From: Grifola frondosa
Taxonomy: Eukaryota; Basidiomycota; Agaricomycetes; Polyporales; Grifolaceae
DNA: 64,000 nt
Assembly: GCA_001683735.1 (NCBI GenBank)
Contig: LUGG01000038.1
Location: 248,001-312,000 of the forward strand
Direction: 5' to 3'
In this document: in pieces, positions 11,310 to 23,100 of the stretch
Layout of the letters: every line of letters begins with the position of its first letter
Position numbering within the stretch: position 1 is the first letter of the stretch
The notes under the pieces: generated by a model
Databases searched by the model: none
The model's input: only the letters and a program-made list of their open reading frames with translations
What the model was told of the DNA's origin: nothing
Made by a program: the position numbers and the translations under genes

Positions 11310-14300
11310 CTGGCAAGTGATCCTGTCCACTATCCCTGTCTTGCTTCCACCTGCTCAAGATGGTTCAGGAATCGGGCCAGCAGAACGAAACATATGAGGA
11401 CGTACCACCAGAATGATCCGTGGCGAACTGCCCGGGATGAGCCAGTCCGGCATGCCGAAGATGTGGTTGATATGGATGCAGAGAACGATGCGAACGGCAG
11501 CAGTAAGTAGCATGAGCCAGTATATAGTGGTTATTCACTGACAAATGGATTTAAGGCCGAGGCAAGGTGGAAGAAGACGACGATATCCCTGTTGAAGGTG
11601 TTAGTGGCGGTTACGATGAAGAAGACATTGATCAAATGGAAATAGATGATACGGAACTCCAAGGTGAGTCGGGCCAATAATGTCAATCACCACACTGACT
11701 CACCAATCTTAGAACGAAGCAATAGCTATCTGCCGATTGACGCCTTCGATGCATCTTCTGAAGCAGAGCAATCCGAGGCTATTCACGCGGACAGCAGCTG
11801 TGAAGATAACGATGAAGAAGTAGAGGACGAATATGAGGATTATGCTCCAGAACATGAGCCGGATGATCACGAACCCGACAATCCAGAGCCGGAAGGTATA
11901 ATCAGAGAATTCCATGCAGATATAGATGGTATGAATCTTTTGTTCTGTTTATCATGTACTCACGCATAGTCCATGTTAGGAAGGCCCTGCGATAAAGATG
12001 GAGTTTACTTAGCTCCAGGAATGCCTCCGACATTGCCACAGGCTGCGCCCACTGATGATTGGACCCCGTATCGCTCACAAGTTGGGTTCGAGATGGCTGA
12101 CTTACTGTATAAGCGCGTGCAGATGGCCGGTGGCAATATCAACGCTTTGCTAAACCTTTGGGCAGCGTCTGTTCTGAAGTACGGCGATCAAGCACCATTC
12201 GCAAACGTTGAAGATTTATATCGAACCATCGACTCTACGATTCTTGGCGATGTCAAGTGGGAATCCTTCAAGATGAAGTACTCGGGTGATTTGCCTGATG
12301 GAGATGTACCTTCCTGGATGAAGCAGACCCATGAAGTATGGTTTCGGGATCCGCACGTCGTTGTACAACAAATGCTCGCAAATCCGGACTTCAACGGCGA
12401 GATGGATTATGCTCCAGTGTGAGAGTTCCATGATGGTCAGCGTAGGTTGAAAGATTTCATGTCTGGCGATTGGGTATGGGAACAGGCGGTGAGTGGAAAA
12501 TATTATCTACACTTGAGATTGCCTAACTTAAGATATTACAGGACATAATCTCGAAAGACCCTCAAACGAAAGGTGCCGCATTCGTACCAATCATACTTGG
12601 CAGCGACAAAACTATGGTATCTGTTGCAACTGGCCAGAATGAATATTATCTGCTCTATCTCTCCATCGGAAACGTTTACAACACCATGTGCCGCGCCCAC
12701 AGGAACGCTGTTGCTCTGATTGGATTTCTCGCGATTCCGAAAACTGTGTGAAGTTTTTGGTCTATTTCCTAATAGTACACTAACAAATTTGTGTGTGCGC
12801 AGCTGACCGCAAGTACGCAAACGATGTGACATTCCGGAAATTCCGCCAACAGTTATTTCATTCATCTCTGTCATGAATTTTGTGCACTCTCAAGCCCGGG
12901 ATGTCTACGCCCAAGATTACGCGCTGCGCCGATGGACATTTCAGGCGTGTGATTTATGGGCTCGGACCCTACATTGCTGACTACCCTGAACAAGCCCTAC
13001 TTGCATGTGTTGTGCAGGGCTGGTGTCCGAAGTTTGTCTTCTCATCTCATCATCTCTTGCTCCACGCTTACTGACTTGGATTTAATTTCAGATGCACAGC
13101 GAGTAAGTACGATCTTGACGGCGCTGATGGCGGTCATTGCTCGCGTGAGCACACCGAAGAACTGGTGGCGTATCACGAACTTGGAGACCTATGGGAAGAT
13201 TATGGAATTGTCGGCGACATTGTGGTAAGTTGGAAAATAGTCCTATTCTACCTTGGGGTGTTTCATTTCCTGCAGAATCTATCTAATCTACTTCATCATT
13301 AGCCCTTCACGAACGATTTTCCGCACGCTGACATCCATCAGCTCCTCTCACCGGACATTTTGCACCAAGTGATTAAAGGGACGTTTAAAGACCACCTTGT
13401 CGACTGGGTGGAGACATACCTTGTCCAGACGCACGGAAAAATGCGTGCGCAAAGCATCTTAGCAGACATTGATCGTCAGTGAGTGGTTCAGAATTTTGAA
13501 TGTGTGCAAATTGAAATAATATCATTTTAGAATCGCTGTCATACCTCCCTTCTCCAACTTAAGAAGGTTTCATGAAGGCCGAGGGTTCAAACAGTGGACC
13601 GGCGATGATTCCAAGGCACTTATGAAGGTACTACGTACTTCAATTCGTTCATTACATGAGCTTACACTTTGAACACAGGTCTATCTTCCTGCCCTTGTAG
13701 GCTATGTTCCTCGGGAAATGGTGCGAGCAATGCGTGCATTTCTTGAGTTTTGTTATGTTGTTCAGCGCAACGTTCATACACCGGAAACGTTGGCTGCGCT
13801 CCAGGATGCCCTGCAGCGCTTCCACGAGCACCGTGCCATCTTCCAGACGACTGGCGTGCGCTCTGAAGGATTTTCCCTTCCTAGGCAGCATTCTCTCTCC
13901 CATTATTACACCTCGATCTGGGCGTTCAGTGCGCTGAACGGACTGTGCTCTTCCATTACTGAATCCAAGCACATCGAGGCTGTCAAGAATCCCTGGCGAT
14001 GCTCAAATCATTATGAAGCTGCAGGGCAAATTCTTTTAACAAACCAGCGCGTCGACAAGCTCGCAGCGTCAAGAGTCGACTTCAAAGAATGGGGGATGCT
14101 TGAGGGGACTTGCCTTTCGGAAGCTTGGCTTGCACTGAGTACGTCGCTTTTGTTGTATGTGCATTTCGATACTTACGACCTGCTATCATGTAGATCCTGA
14201 TATGGACCCTCCCTCATATTCTGACCCTTCGGATGCGGATGCCTCGAATGCAGAACGGACTGTCAATACACAACGAAAGGATGACAGAGCTGTAGATGGG

Positions 14301-15047
14301 CCACCGGTATTATTGTATGTGGTGATGGCGGCCACAGCTCGTGAGCGAGTATTCATCTTGAAGCGTGCATTTACTAATTTCTATACAGAAACGCGACATG
14401 CCCATCATGCAAATGCTCTTGGTGCTGAGATCAACCAACCTCGCCTGCTGGAGCTCATTCGCCGATTTTTATACGATGTAGAAAAACCCCGAGAGCGAAC
14501 TTCCAGGGCTAGAGGTACACATCGATGAATGTCCGGAATTTTATGGACGACTCTCGGTGTTTTATTCGGCCGCAGCAACCTACTATGCCCCGAGTGATCC
14601 CTGCGGAACTGGAGGCATGCACCGGGAGCATATTCGTGCGACGCCGCTGTGGTGGAAGTCTGCACTGCGATTTGACTGCGTTTTTGTTGAACGCCATCTG
14701 GAAATTGATGGTTTCTTGGGGCTTGGCGTAGCACGGGTACTTCTCTTCTTCTCTTTTGAGTATGAGGGGTCCACATATCCGTGCGCGCTTGTTCACTGGT
14801 TCAAACGCATTTCTGACGAACCAGATGAAGACACTGGGATGTATATTGTCAAACCGGAGTTTAGACGTCACTTACCAGTAGTCTCGGTGATTCATCTGGA
14901 CTCTATCATCCGCGCCGCACATCTCATTGGCATTTACGGAAATACACGCATACCAGTTGATATGCGGAATTTCCATTCACTGGATGCATTCCGTGCATTC
15001 TATGTGAATAAGTTCATAGACCACCACGCATTTGAAATGATCTTTTA
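11310..15047 (+). pseudogene. Plavaka-family transposase, nearly full length
   Basis: DNA transposase of the basidiomycete Plavaka family. A C2H2-like finger (CLASTC...RTKHMRTYH) at about 11337-11413 comes first, then acidic exons (about 11556-11935). The core follows: GGNINALLNLWAASVLKYGD (about 12130-12190), [111 protein letters not shown] and LEGTCLSEAW. The C-terminal exon ends at 15047. GT-AG introns of 50-80 nt separate the exons (for example 13227-13303). Damage: TGA stops at 12420-12422 and 12874-12876, an imperfect join at the intron near 12751, and one extra A in the run at about 14482-14486 that shifts the frame. Otherwise the sequence is well preserved, suggesting recent inactivation. 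Confidence 0.9.
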
Positions 15048-15350
15048 GTTTTCTTGTACGTTTTCCACTATGCTAGGACATTCTCTCTTGCTAGCCTAAT
15101 CTCTTGTCTGACATAGTAGTCTTGCCCGGTCCGATCTTTAACTGGTGAGCCGTCTGACATCTGGCAGGATTACCTTCCTGGTGCGCTGACACGAGCTGTC
15201 GAAGGAAAGGAGCATTCCCGCTTTGAAGTTGGCACAGGATCTGCTCGAGCAAGTCGACCATGCCCTCCCCCACTCCCTGCGAGCAAGTCCGAGCGCCTCG
15301 CGTACTCGGGCCCGCTGGCAATTTTGTGCAGTCACCATCACATATGATCA
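15048..15350. other. Plavaka 3' flank, no gene
   Basis: No recognisable coding sequence. The frames of about 86 codons on both strands across 15091-15351 lack motifs. The element's terminal inverted repeat should lie here or shortly downstream, but I could not identify it by eye. Confidence 0.4.
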
Positions 15351-15354
15351 ATCG

Positions 15355-16770
15355 CCACGCATCCTGCGTGCTTCCCTCCAGCCTCTGTTAATTTCCCAGC
15401 TTGCTATCACCACTACTTCTCCATCAATGGTCTATAGCAATCCTGTATCGTCTCAAATCCTCTCACCGTGCTCCCCGTCAGCCTATCTTATGTCGCCTCT
15501 ACATCTTCAATGTTCATCAACTGTCTACATCAACCCTATATCACTAGTATTCTCTAACCACCACAGGTCCTTCGCGCTCCCGGCGCTCCCCTCCAGCCTA
15601 CCTTGATATCCCGGCTCTATGTCTCTATCAACCATCCATACTACGGTGTCCTGTGTTCTCTGCGTATATCCCAATATCTTGAACCATTTCAAGTTGCCTT
15701 CTCCATTTCCAACTCCGATGTTGCTATTTTGCGCATTGTTGTCAACCTCATTTCTAACGTCCTACGACGAGAAGATGGTCTCGGGTTTCCAGCAGTGTAT
15801 GCTGAAATGCAACCATCCAGTGCGCGTTCCACCTCGACTGCCTCTGGATGAAGCGGTATGAACGATACATGACAAATCCCCAATGTTCATTCCACTTATT
15901 GCATTAATTGGGAGCTGGCTTGCCACAGGTGCTCATTTACGTTCGATCCGGACAATTTCCCGAACCCGAAGGCATACCTTGCGGACATCAAGAGCAGATA
16001 CGGAGTGGAGGTGTGCGTCTGGAGTGCGTCTCCTTCCATAATGCATCTTCGTCATCCACTGATGCAGTGTCAAATTTATAGTCAATCTGTACATAGTACC
16101 CCAGCTCTCGCATGTCTTCCAAGAGGCGATAAAAGATGGGTATCTCATGAAAAGAAAATACGGAACACCCTGCCAGCAATATGTGTCTATCCTCCTCACA
16201 TCAAGTGTGAAGAGCCTCGCACGCTGGCAACTGTATGCATCCACCATCGTATATCCTTAATCGTCACAGATCCTTCGCGCTTCCCTCCAGCCTCTCTTGA
16301 TATCCCAGCTTCCTGTGTCACCTCTACTTCTCCATCAACCGTCTATACCAACCCTATACTATCTCAAATCCTCTCACCGTGCTCCCCGCCGGCCTGTTTT
16401 AACACCTTCCTCTGTCGCCTCTACGTCTTTATCAACCATTTATATCAACCCTATACCATGTTATAGTATTCTCTAACCGCCGCAGGTCCTTCGCGCTTCC
16501 CTCCAGCCTACCTTAATGTTGGAAAATAGACGCAATTCGTACAGTACACATTCTCATATATATAGTATTACTTTAACATTTCGTTTCCATTGTACTTCCT
16601 GATTCGGCACCTCTGATCCCTAATTTGGTAGTATACCATATTTTTGGCGCCCTGCCATCTTCCTCCTTCACCGAACATGGGATCGGACGGAGACATCCTC
16701 ACTGGTTTCATCACTTAATATCTCAGCTTTCTCTGTCGCCTCTACGTCTCCATCAACCGTCTATCAACCA
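15355..16770 (+). repeat. dispersed CT-rich repeat, several partial copies
   Basis: A unit with the words ccttcgcgcttccctccagcct, cttgatatcccagct, cacctctacttctccatcaa and tctcaaatcctctcaccgtgctcccc occurs at about 15360-15510 and 16265-16440. Shorter pieces lie at about 15566-15640, 16484-16515 and 16712-16765. The GH31 fragment lies between the two longest copies, so the repeat may be part of the vehicle that carried it. Confidence 0.7.
15745..16185 (+). pseudogene. GH31 alpha-glucosidase/alpha-xylosidase fragment
   Basis: Glycoside hydrolase family 31 catalytic-barrel fragment. LTSYDEKMVSGFQQCMLK (about 15755-15815) passes through a frame change into FHLDCLWMK (about 15830-15850). A GT-AG intron of about 75 nt follows, then CSFTFDPDNFPNPKAYLADI and KSRYGVEVCVW (about 15930-16020). 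After another intron-like gap comes LYIVPQLSHVFQEAIKDGYL with MKRKYGTP (about 16080-16180). GH31 enzymes read (F)H(F)DCFWMK...FDPxxFPDPKxxLxxLK...KVCVWINPYI at this point. The catalytic Asp motif (KTDFGE) and both flanking thirds are missing. Retained introns show that this is a genomic duplicate, not a retrocopy. Confidence 0.85.
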
Positions 16771-17100
16771 TATATGTGAGACAGAACTGCTCCAACATTT
16801 CAAGTTGGCAATCGTCGGTTGTCAAATCCTCTGCGAGGTTCGCAGAAGGCGAGATATGTCACCCGAATTGTTGGTTAGTCCACAGTTCACTCATTTATTT
16901 TTCATCTGGTGTAGATCATTTGTACCAGCTGTCCAGCTCATTCTCGTATAGCATCCGGCCGATGACATCCCAGCTGCCTTCAAGTTGTGGGCACGACGCA
17001 CTTTGCATCCAGCCTGCATCATTGTTCCCTTACACCGCTGGTCATTCATTCATCAAAAGCTCTTTGTGACTCGCAACACTCAATTACCCTCCCCCTGTCA
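16511..17100. other. no gene recognised
   Basis: AT-rich then CT-rich sequence with a TATA-like tatatatagtatta near 16556-16570. No frame here shows a motif. Confidence 0.4.
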
Positions 17101-17109
17101 CGCCTTTCA

Positions 17110-17745
17110 TATGTCCCTCCCCTCCATCGCCGCGCAGGCAATTCGACCAGTTTAGCATCCGATCTGGCCTCTGGCTGCAACGTTGTACCTATCAGGGATT
17201 TCGTGCACCAAGTCCTTTGCCTCTGACGTCCGCCGGTGTCCCCCAGACTGCTCTGTGCTATCCAAAGGCTGTCTGTGGGAAGATCCTGGAGCTTATCTGA
17301 AAAGAGAAGACAACTCCACCGACCAGCGATTGCATGCAAGAAGATGCCGCCTGCCGCGTTATTCGCGGCGAGCTATCTCATGATGAGATGCTCCATCAAT
17401 CCAATGGATGGCGGACGTCTCAACATGGAGCCAACATCGTGGGTTTACCTTACTCACATCTCCCACCTTCTCTGCAATCTTTCGAATCTCAATGTGGTCC
17501 AGCAAATTTTATCACCCGCGAAAATCCAAGCCCCTCCCCCCTCCTCCTCTCCCTCCCCCTCTCTCTGTCTCTGCCAGGCATTCTTGGTGTGCCTTATCCT
17601 AGCATCGAGGTTCATGCTTGATAGGTTCTATTCCATTCGGGTTTGGGCTAAGCTGGCTGGACTACCTCCGCAGGAGATCGGGCGCTGCGAACGCACGCTC
17701 GGCGAAGCTCTCGAGTGGCGACTTTGGGTCGGTAAGGGTGCAATT
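17110..17745 (+). pseudogene. cyclin-like (PHO85-type cyclin) fragment
   Basis: A frame at about 17575-17745 reads FLVCLILASRFMLDRFYSIR followed by VWAKLAGLPPQEIGRCERTL and GEALEWRLWVGK. It matches the second half of the cyclin fold in fungal Pcl-type cyclins (LASKxxxDxxYSNxxWAKLSGLPxxEIxxxExxLxxALEWxL). Upstream, VPQTALCYPKAVCGKILELI (about 17230-17290) fits the helix with the conserved QTALCYLEAI pattern. The part between is low-complexity Pro/Ser sequence, and frames change at least twice. It could bind a CDK only if whole; here it is a fragment. The identification rests on memory of the family pattern and is the weakest of the host-gene fragments. Confidence 0.5.
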
Positions 17746-17974
17746 GCATTGTCGACGTCCATACTAGGTGGCACAAGCAGCAGAAGGTCTATTAGAAAGA
17801 GCAGGAGTGACTTTCTGCCATGCTCACTGCCATATACTACTTCTATGGTTGCCCGAGCTCCAGTGTCGCTGTGGGCACAGAGCACCCTTTGCCGCTCTAC
17901 AGGTGGCCGAGGTGACTGTACCAATGCTGGCACCGATGCTGAGGAAGTGGACGGGGATCAATTCTCGATATAGA

Positions 17975-18870
17975 TGGAGGTTGCGACCAACGGTATCACC
18001 GGCATCAACAAGAAGGGACAAGTTTTGATTTTCAATGTTGATGAGCAGACTGTCATCCCGTATATCTTAATGACGCTTAACAACACCGAACTCGCGTTCA
18101 AGTTGCCCATCCACGCAGACCTACTTGGCGCGGACGTCTTGTCGATATCGAGAAGGTGAGTAGCCATTTTTGGTTGTTGTCTTTACCTGGTCGGTCTGAT
18201 TGATATATTGCTAGGTGGTCAATATCTTCATGTCACAGAACATGGTCCAGTCTGTAACTTCGTGCTTGCGGGCCATCTGCAGATGCGTTTACTGGCAATG
18301 AACTTGATTCACGCACCGCAGGTCGCATATGCTATGCTCGGGAACGAGATGTTCACACATTATGATCGGCCTCATATCGCCAATCTCTACGAGAAGGCAG
18401 GCGTAATGCCAAGGGTACGTGACACACCGAATGAATCGTAGTTATTATTATTTTAAACTATATTCGACCTTAGGCTCTCAAGTACTACGAGGACCTTCCG
18501 GAAATCAAGCGTGTCATTGTGCACACGGCTGTCTTCCAGCCTGATGTGAGTGACAGTGCTATTGGGATTCAGCTTACTTCTCATAGATTTGTATCAGTTG
18601 CTCGTCAACTACTTCAGTCGTTTGATGACAGGGCGGTCGTTCGTAGTATGTGTGCGGGAGATGCTTGTATAATTGGGCAGACTCTGCAGATAGTTGTGCA
18701 AATCGCGATGAAATACTCTGATATTCTCGGACTTGTCAAGCTGATCGAAATATTTAAATAGTTCAAGGGTGCGTCCATTCCATGTTTTATGTTGGTATGA
18801 AAGTTGATCTGCATTTAGATTGATCGTCAATCTCAGCCAAGATCCCGAATTTCACTTCAAGTACATCGTG
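17975..18870 (+). pseudogene. clathrin heavy chain fragment (copy 1)
   Basis: Copy 1 of a duplicated clathrin heavy chain segment. INKKGQVLIFNVDEQTVIPY and TLNNTELAFKLPIHADL (about 17990-18130) correspond to the end of the N-terminal propeller and the linker. A deletion of about 0.6 kb relative to copy 2 joins this to the exon with [38 protein letters not shown] and YYEDLPEIKRVIVHT, ending at [15 protein letters not shown] (about 18820-18865). Introns are retained. The part at 18186-18760 is almost identical to 21452-22026 (offset 3266). Both carry the same frame-breaking loss of about 11 codons before GHLQ, so the duplication, or a later conversion, followed the loss of function. Confidence 0.9.
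18186..18760 (+). repeat. near-identical duplicate of 21452-22026
   Basis: About 575 bp including two introns differ at only two or so positions between the two places, at a constant offset of 3266. Sequence just outside is still homologous clathrin but clearly more diverged. Such a sharp identity step suggests recent gene conversion within an older duplication. Confidence 0.85.
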
Positions 18871-18892
18871 GCATTCTACATGTGCCTCACCA

Positions 18893-20145
18893 TGCCCACT
18901 TCTTCATCGAGGTTGAAAGCTCGGCGAGCGATCTCGTCGATGTTCCCCTTCGTTGAATGCTGTTCTTCTGTTTCCTCGATGCAGAGGTCTGCTTCTCCAA
19001 TTCCGCCGTGCCGTCAATCTGCGCTGGCAATAGGGCCTCGATACGCCCAATCCCAGAGCATACCTATGCCACCCACTGTCAAGGTTCTGAAAAAACTGAA
19101 GCGGCAGCGGACATACGGTGATGAGACTGAGCTTGATGGCTTCAACGATCTTCCATCAGATCGGGAGAAGGAGGGACGATTCAGGGTTCAGCCTGTGGGC
19201 TATTAAAACGATGATCATCCTCATCAAATGCAGAGAGCGGCTCATCTGGAAAGAGAACTGTCCGCCGGAAAGGCAAACACAACGTTTCTGGTGGAAGTGC
19301 TGGTACATCCTATCTGATGGCCTTGAAGGTTCTGCCTCACGCTTTGTTCGCAGATTCGGCCAAGGCTGCAGGTTCCGCCAAAACTTTGAAGCAGACAGGA
19401 CGTATCGACTTCCCTGAAACGTCGTGGAGACGTCAAGACCTGGACTCTCAAAGCCATTCGAAAGTGAGCTTTGTGTGAAAAAGAAAACTGGTTCTTCATC
19501 TACTGGAAATACAACATTCTGGAAGCTGACCTTGATCTGGCACTTGGGCCGCACTGGTGCTGCGAAGGGTGAGCCTTCTATTTGATTCTCAGAATGCCGC
19601 TACTTGATTGAAGCACACATTCTACGTCGTTGAAGAAATGAAATGGAATTCGACTTCCTTCAATGGGAGGGCAACGATCAGGTTCTCCAAGATTTTGACA
19701 CTGCCACTTTTGATGCTGCTGCTGGCACATCTGGCACACGAGTAGGGCTTATCACTCACCTCACAGGATTTTCCATCGGGTATCCCGTAGGATCCTTTGC
19801 AGCCAGCGTCCGAGTCGTCGGTAACATGATCTTCGATCCTGTGCGGATGTATTGGATATCAACACTACCCCCTGAAGAAGATGAACCTGATGTCTTCCCC
19901 GACCTCGCTGACAACGAGCACGACAACTGGGAAGAGCAAGGCAGCACCATTCATGCCAGTCAGGAGCTCCATCCCTCTGCCGCCCCCACTGTAACCGCCG
20001 ACTCCAGCTGCGCTGCACTTGCATCATGCTCAGAAACGCCAAGTCCGTCGCGTAGCCATCGATACAGCATGTCAGATTCCGAGAGCGACAGAGGCTCCCA
20101 GGCATCGATAATGTGCGATGTGGACCACGCCTTCATACAGAAGTT
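18893..20145 (+). pseudogene. Byr4/Bfa1-like GAP subunit fragment
   Basis: Lies between the two clathrin copies on the same strand. Readable pieces in order: MPTSSSRLKARRAISSMFP; VLKKLKRQRTYGDETELDGF then NDLPSDREKEGRFRVQP (about 19080-19200); TLKQTGRIDFPET; WEGNDQVLQDFDTATFDAAA; ALITHLTG-like LITHLTGFSIGYPVGSFAAS; VGNMIFDPVRMYWISTLPPE; and EDEPDVFPDLADNEHDNWEE (about 19660-19960). It ends at MCDVDHAFIQK. The combination RQRTYGDGTELDGF...WEGN...VGxMIFDPxxMxW resembles the C-terminal half of Byr4/Bfa1, the scaffold of the mitotic-exit GTPase-activating complex. The fragment lacks its N-terminal half and changes frame several times. Confidence 0.65.
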
Positions 20146-20149
20146 CTGC

Positions 20150-23100
20150 CCGCCGTCTTCAAGGTTAAAGGTTCCATCCAGCTTTACAGCTGAGAGCAGG
20201 GAATCAGCCAGCTGATTGAAGAACATGCTGCTACTTCTTCAGAGCTGAAGCTGGATGGACATCAAGCTTCGACGAAGCTCTTCACGTTCTCTGTTCATAC
20301 AACGACGGGTGCGAAGGTGAGTTGTTTAGCTCAAAGCGCCATACTCATTATTCTCGTATCGCGGCCAATTGACAATGACCACGACGTGGCAGACCCTCCC
20401 TTTACGAAGAAGGGCGTTGATGTCTACTTCCCGCCTGAAGCTACGAATGACTTCCCTGTCACGGTGCAAGTCTCGAAGAAGTACGCCATCATATTCTTGG
20501 TCATGAAGTATGGTTTCATCCATCTTTACGACTTGGAACCGGGTGCTTGCATCTACATGAACCGTATTTCTGGGGAGACCATTTTTGTCACGGCTGAGCA
20601 TGATGCGACCAACGTTATCATTGGCGTCAAACAAGAAGGGACGGGTTTCGAGTGTCGACGTCGATGAGCAGACTGTCATCCCGTATACTTAACGATGCTT
20701 CACAACACTGAACTCGCGTTCAAGTTAGCCAGCCGCGCAAACCCACCTAGCGCGGACGACCTGTATATCAAGCAATACCAGCAGTTGTTCCAGAGTGGCC
20801 AGTTTGGCAAGGCGGTGAAGGTTGCGGTGAACTCACCAAGGGTACGCCCACATATATTCACACGTACAGTTCAAATGACCGTGGTTTATAGGGGATTCTT
20901 CATACCGCGCAAGTTATCCAGGCGTTTAAGCAGGCGCCTGCTCCTCCTGGCGAGCTGTCACCCTTTCTGCATTACTTCGGTATTCTACTCGAGAAGGGGG
21001 AGTTAAACTATCTGGAGTCTGTGGAACTCGCTCGACTGGTCCTGCAGCTGGGTAGAAAACAATTGCTGGAGAAGTGGCTGAAGGAGAACAAGGTCAGCTT
21101 GTGCAGGTCTATACTTTTCACCTATTACAGTATCTGGGCACAGCTCACATGCAGTGAGGAGCTCGGAGATATTGTCCGGCTGCATGATATGACACTGGCG
21201 CTCAGTGTATACTTCAGGGAAAATGTGCCGAATAAGGGTATTGCTTGCTTCGCGGAAACAGGTCAAACTGACAAGGTCGTGCTATATGCAAAGAAAGTCG
21301 GTTACACCCCAGACTTCGTCAGCATCCTGCAACATATTATGCATACCAACCCAGAGAAAGGCACGGAATTCGCCGCTCAGCTGGCCAACGATGAAGCAGG
21401 ACCACTTGTTGATATTGAGACGGTGAGCAGCCGTTTTCATCATCGCCTTTATACAGTCAGTCTGATTGATATATTGCTAGGTGGTCAATATCTTCATGTC
21501 GCAGAACATGGTCCAGTCTGTAACTTCGTGCTTGCGGGCCATCTGCAGATGCGTTTACTGGCAATGAACTTGATTCACGCACCGCAGGTCGCATATGCTA
21601 TGCTCGGGAACGAGATGTTCACACATTATGATCGGCCTCATATCGCCAATCTCTACGAGAAGGCAGGCGTAATGCCAAGGGTACGTGACACACCGAATGA
21701 ATCGTAGTTATTATTATTTTAAACTATATTCGACCTTAGGCTCTCAAGTACTACGAGGACCTTCCGGAAATCAAGCGTGTCATTGTGCACACGGCTGTCT
21801 TCCAGCCTGATGTGAGTGACAGTGCTATTGGGATTCAGCTTACTTCTCATAGATTTGTATCAGTTGCTCGTCAACTACTTCAGTCGTTTGATGACAGGGC
21901 GGTCGTTCGTAGTATGTGTGCGGGAGATGCTTGTATAATTGGGCAGACTCTGCAGATAGTTGTGCAAATCGCGATGAAATACTCTGATATTCTCGGACTT
22001 GTCAAGCTGATCGAAATGTTTAAATCGTTCGAGATTTTCGAGGGTACGTCCATTCTGTGCTTGTGTTGATATGAAAGCTGATCTTCGCGCTCCGGTCTTT
22101 ACTACTATCTCGGGTCGATCGTCAATCTCAGCCAAGACCCCGAAGTTCACTTCAAGTATATCCAGGCCGCTACCCTGTACTGATCAGGTTCCACGAGGCG
22201 GAGCGTATTTGCCGAGAGAGCATTTCTACAATGCCGAGAAGATCAAGAACTTCCTTAAAGAAGCGAGGCTCGCCGACCAGCTCCCCCTCATCATTGTTTG
22301 TGATCATTTCGACTTCGTGCACGATCTTGTTCTCTGTTTGTATCAGAACAGCTTGATGAACTTCATGGAGGTGTACGTCACCCTTGTCAACTCTGTCCGG
22401 ACACCACAAGTCGTTGGAAGTCGTCGGTGGGCTTCCAGATGTAGACTGTGATGAGACGACAATCAAAGCTTTGTTGGCGTCGGTCCCTGGCAACTTCCCC
22501 ATTGACGAGCTCGTTCACGAGGTCGAGGCCAGGAATAGGCTGAAGTTGATCCTGCCATGGCTGGAGGCTAGTATGCAGGCTGGGAGTCAGGGTTCTGCAG
22601 TGTTCAATGCCCTCGCGAATATCTACACTGACTCGAACAACGTAAGTCTGTTCGATTGTCTACTATCTACTGATTCTCATATCATTTTCACAAGCTTTAT
22701 GAGCCGCTAGTTGCTGGAAAATGCTGCGAGGCCCGTGGTCCTTACTTGGCTTACGTTGCATATGCGAAGGGCTCATTGCAATCACAAATGATAACTCTAG
22801 GTTCAAGTAGCAGGCTCGATGCCTTGCTCGGCGTCATGAACCAGAGCTATATGCACAAATGCTAGCTTCTTGATCAGGCAAGCCTCGATTGATTTCTTAC
22901 TACACTAAAATATTTGTTTTTGTATGCTACGTAGATCGTCGTGACTGCTCCCCTGAGGGCGCTGATCCGAACGTGTCGATCGCCGTCAAAACATTGCTAT
23001 CGGCGGATCTACCCATTGGGCTTATCGAGCTCCTCGAGAAGATCATCCTCGGACCGTCACTATCCAGTGACAACTGGAACTTGCTAAACCTCATAATGCT

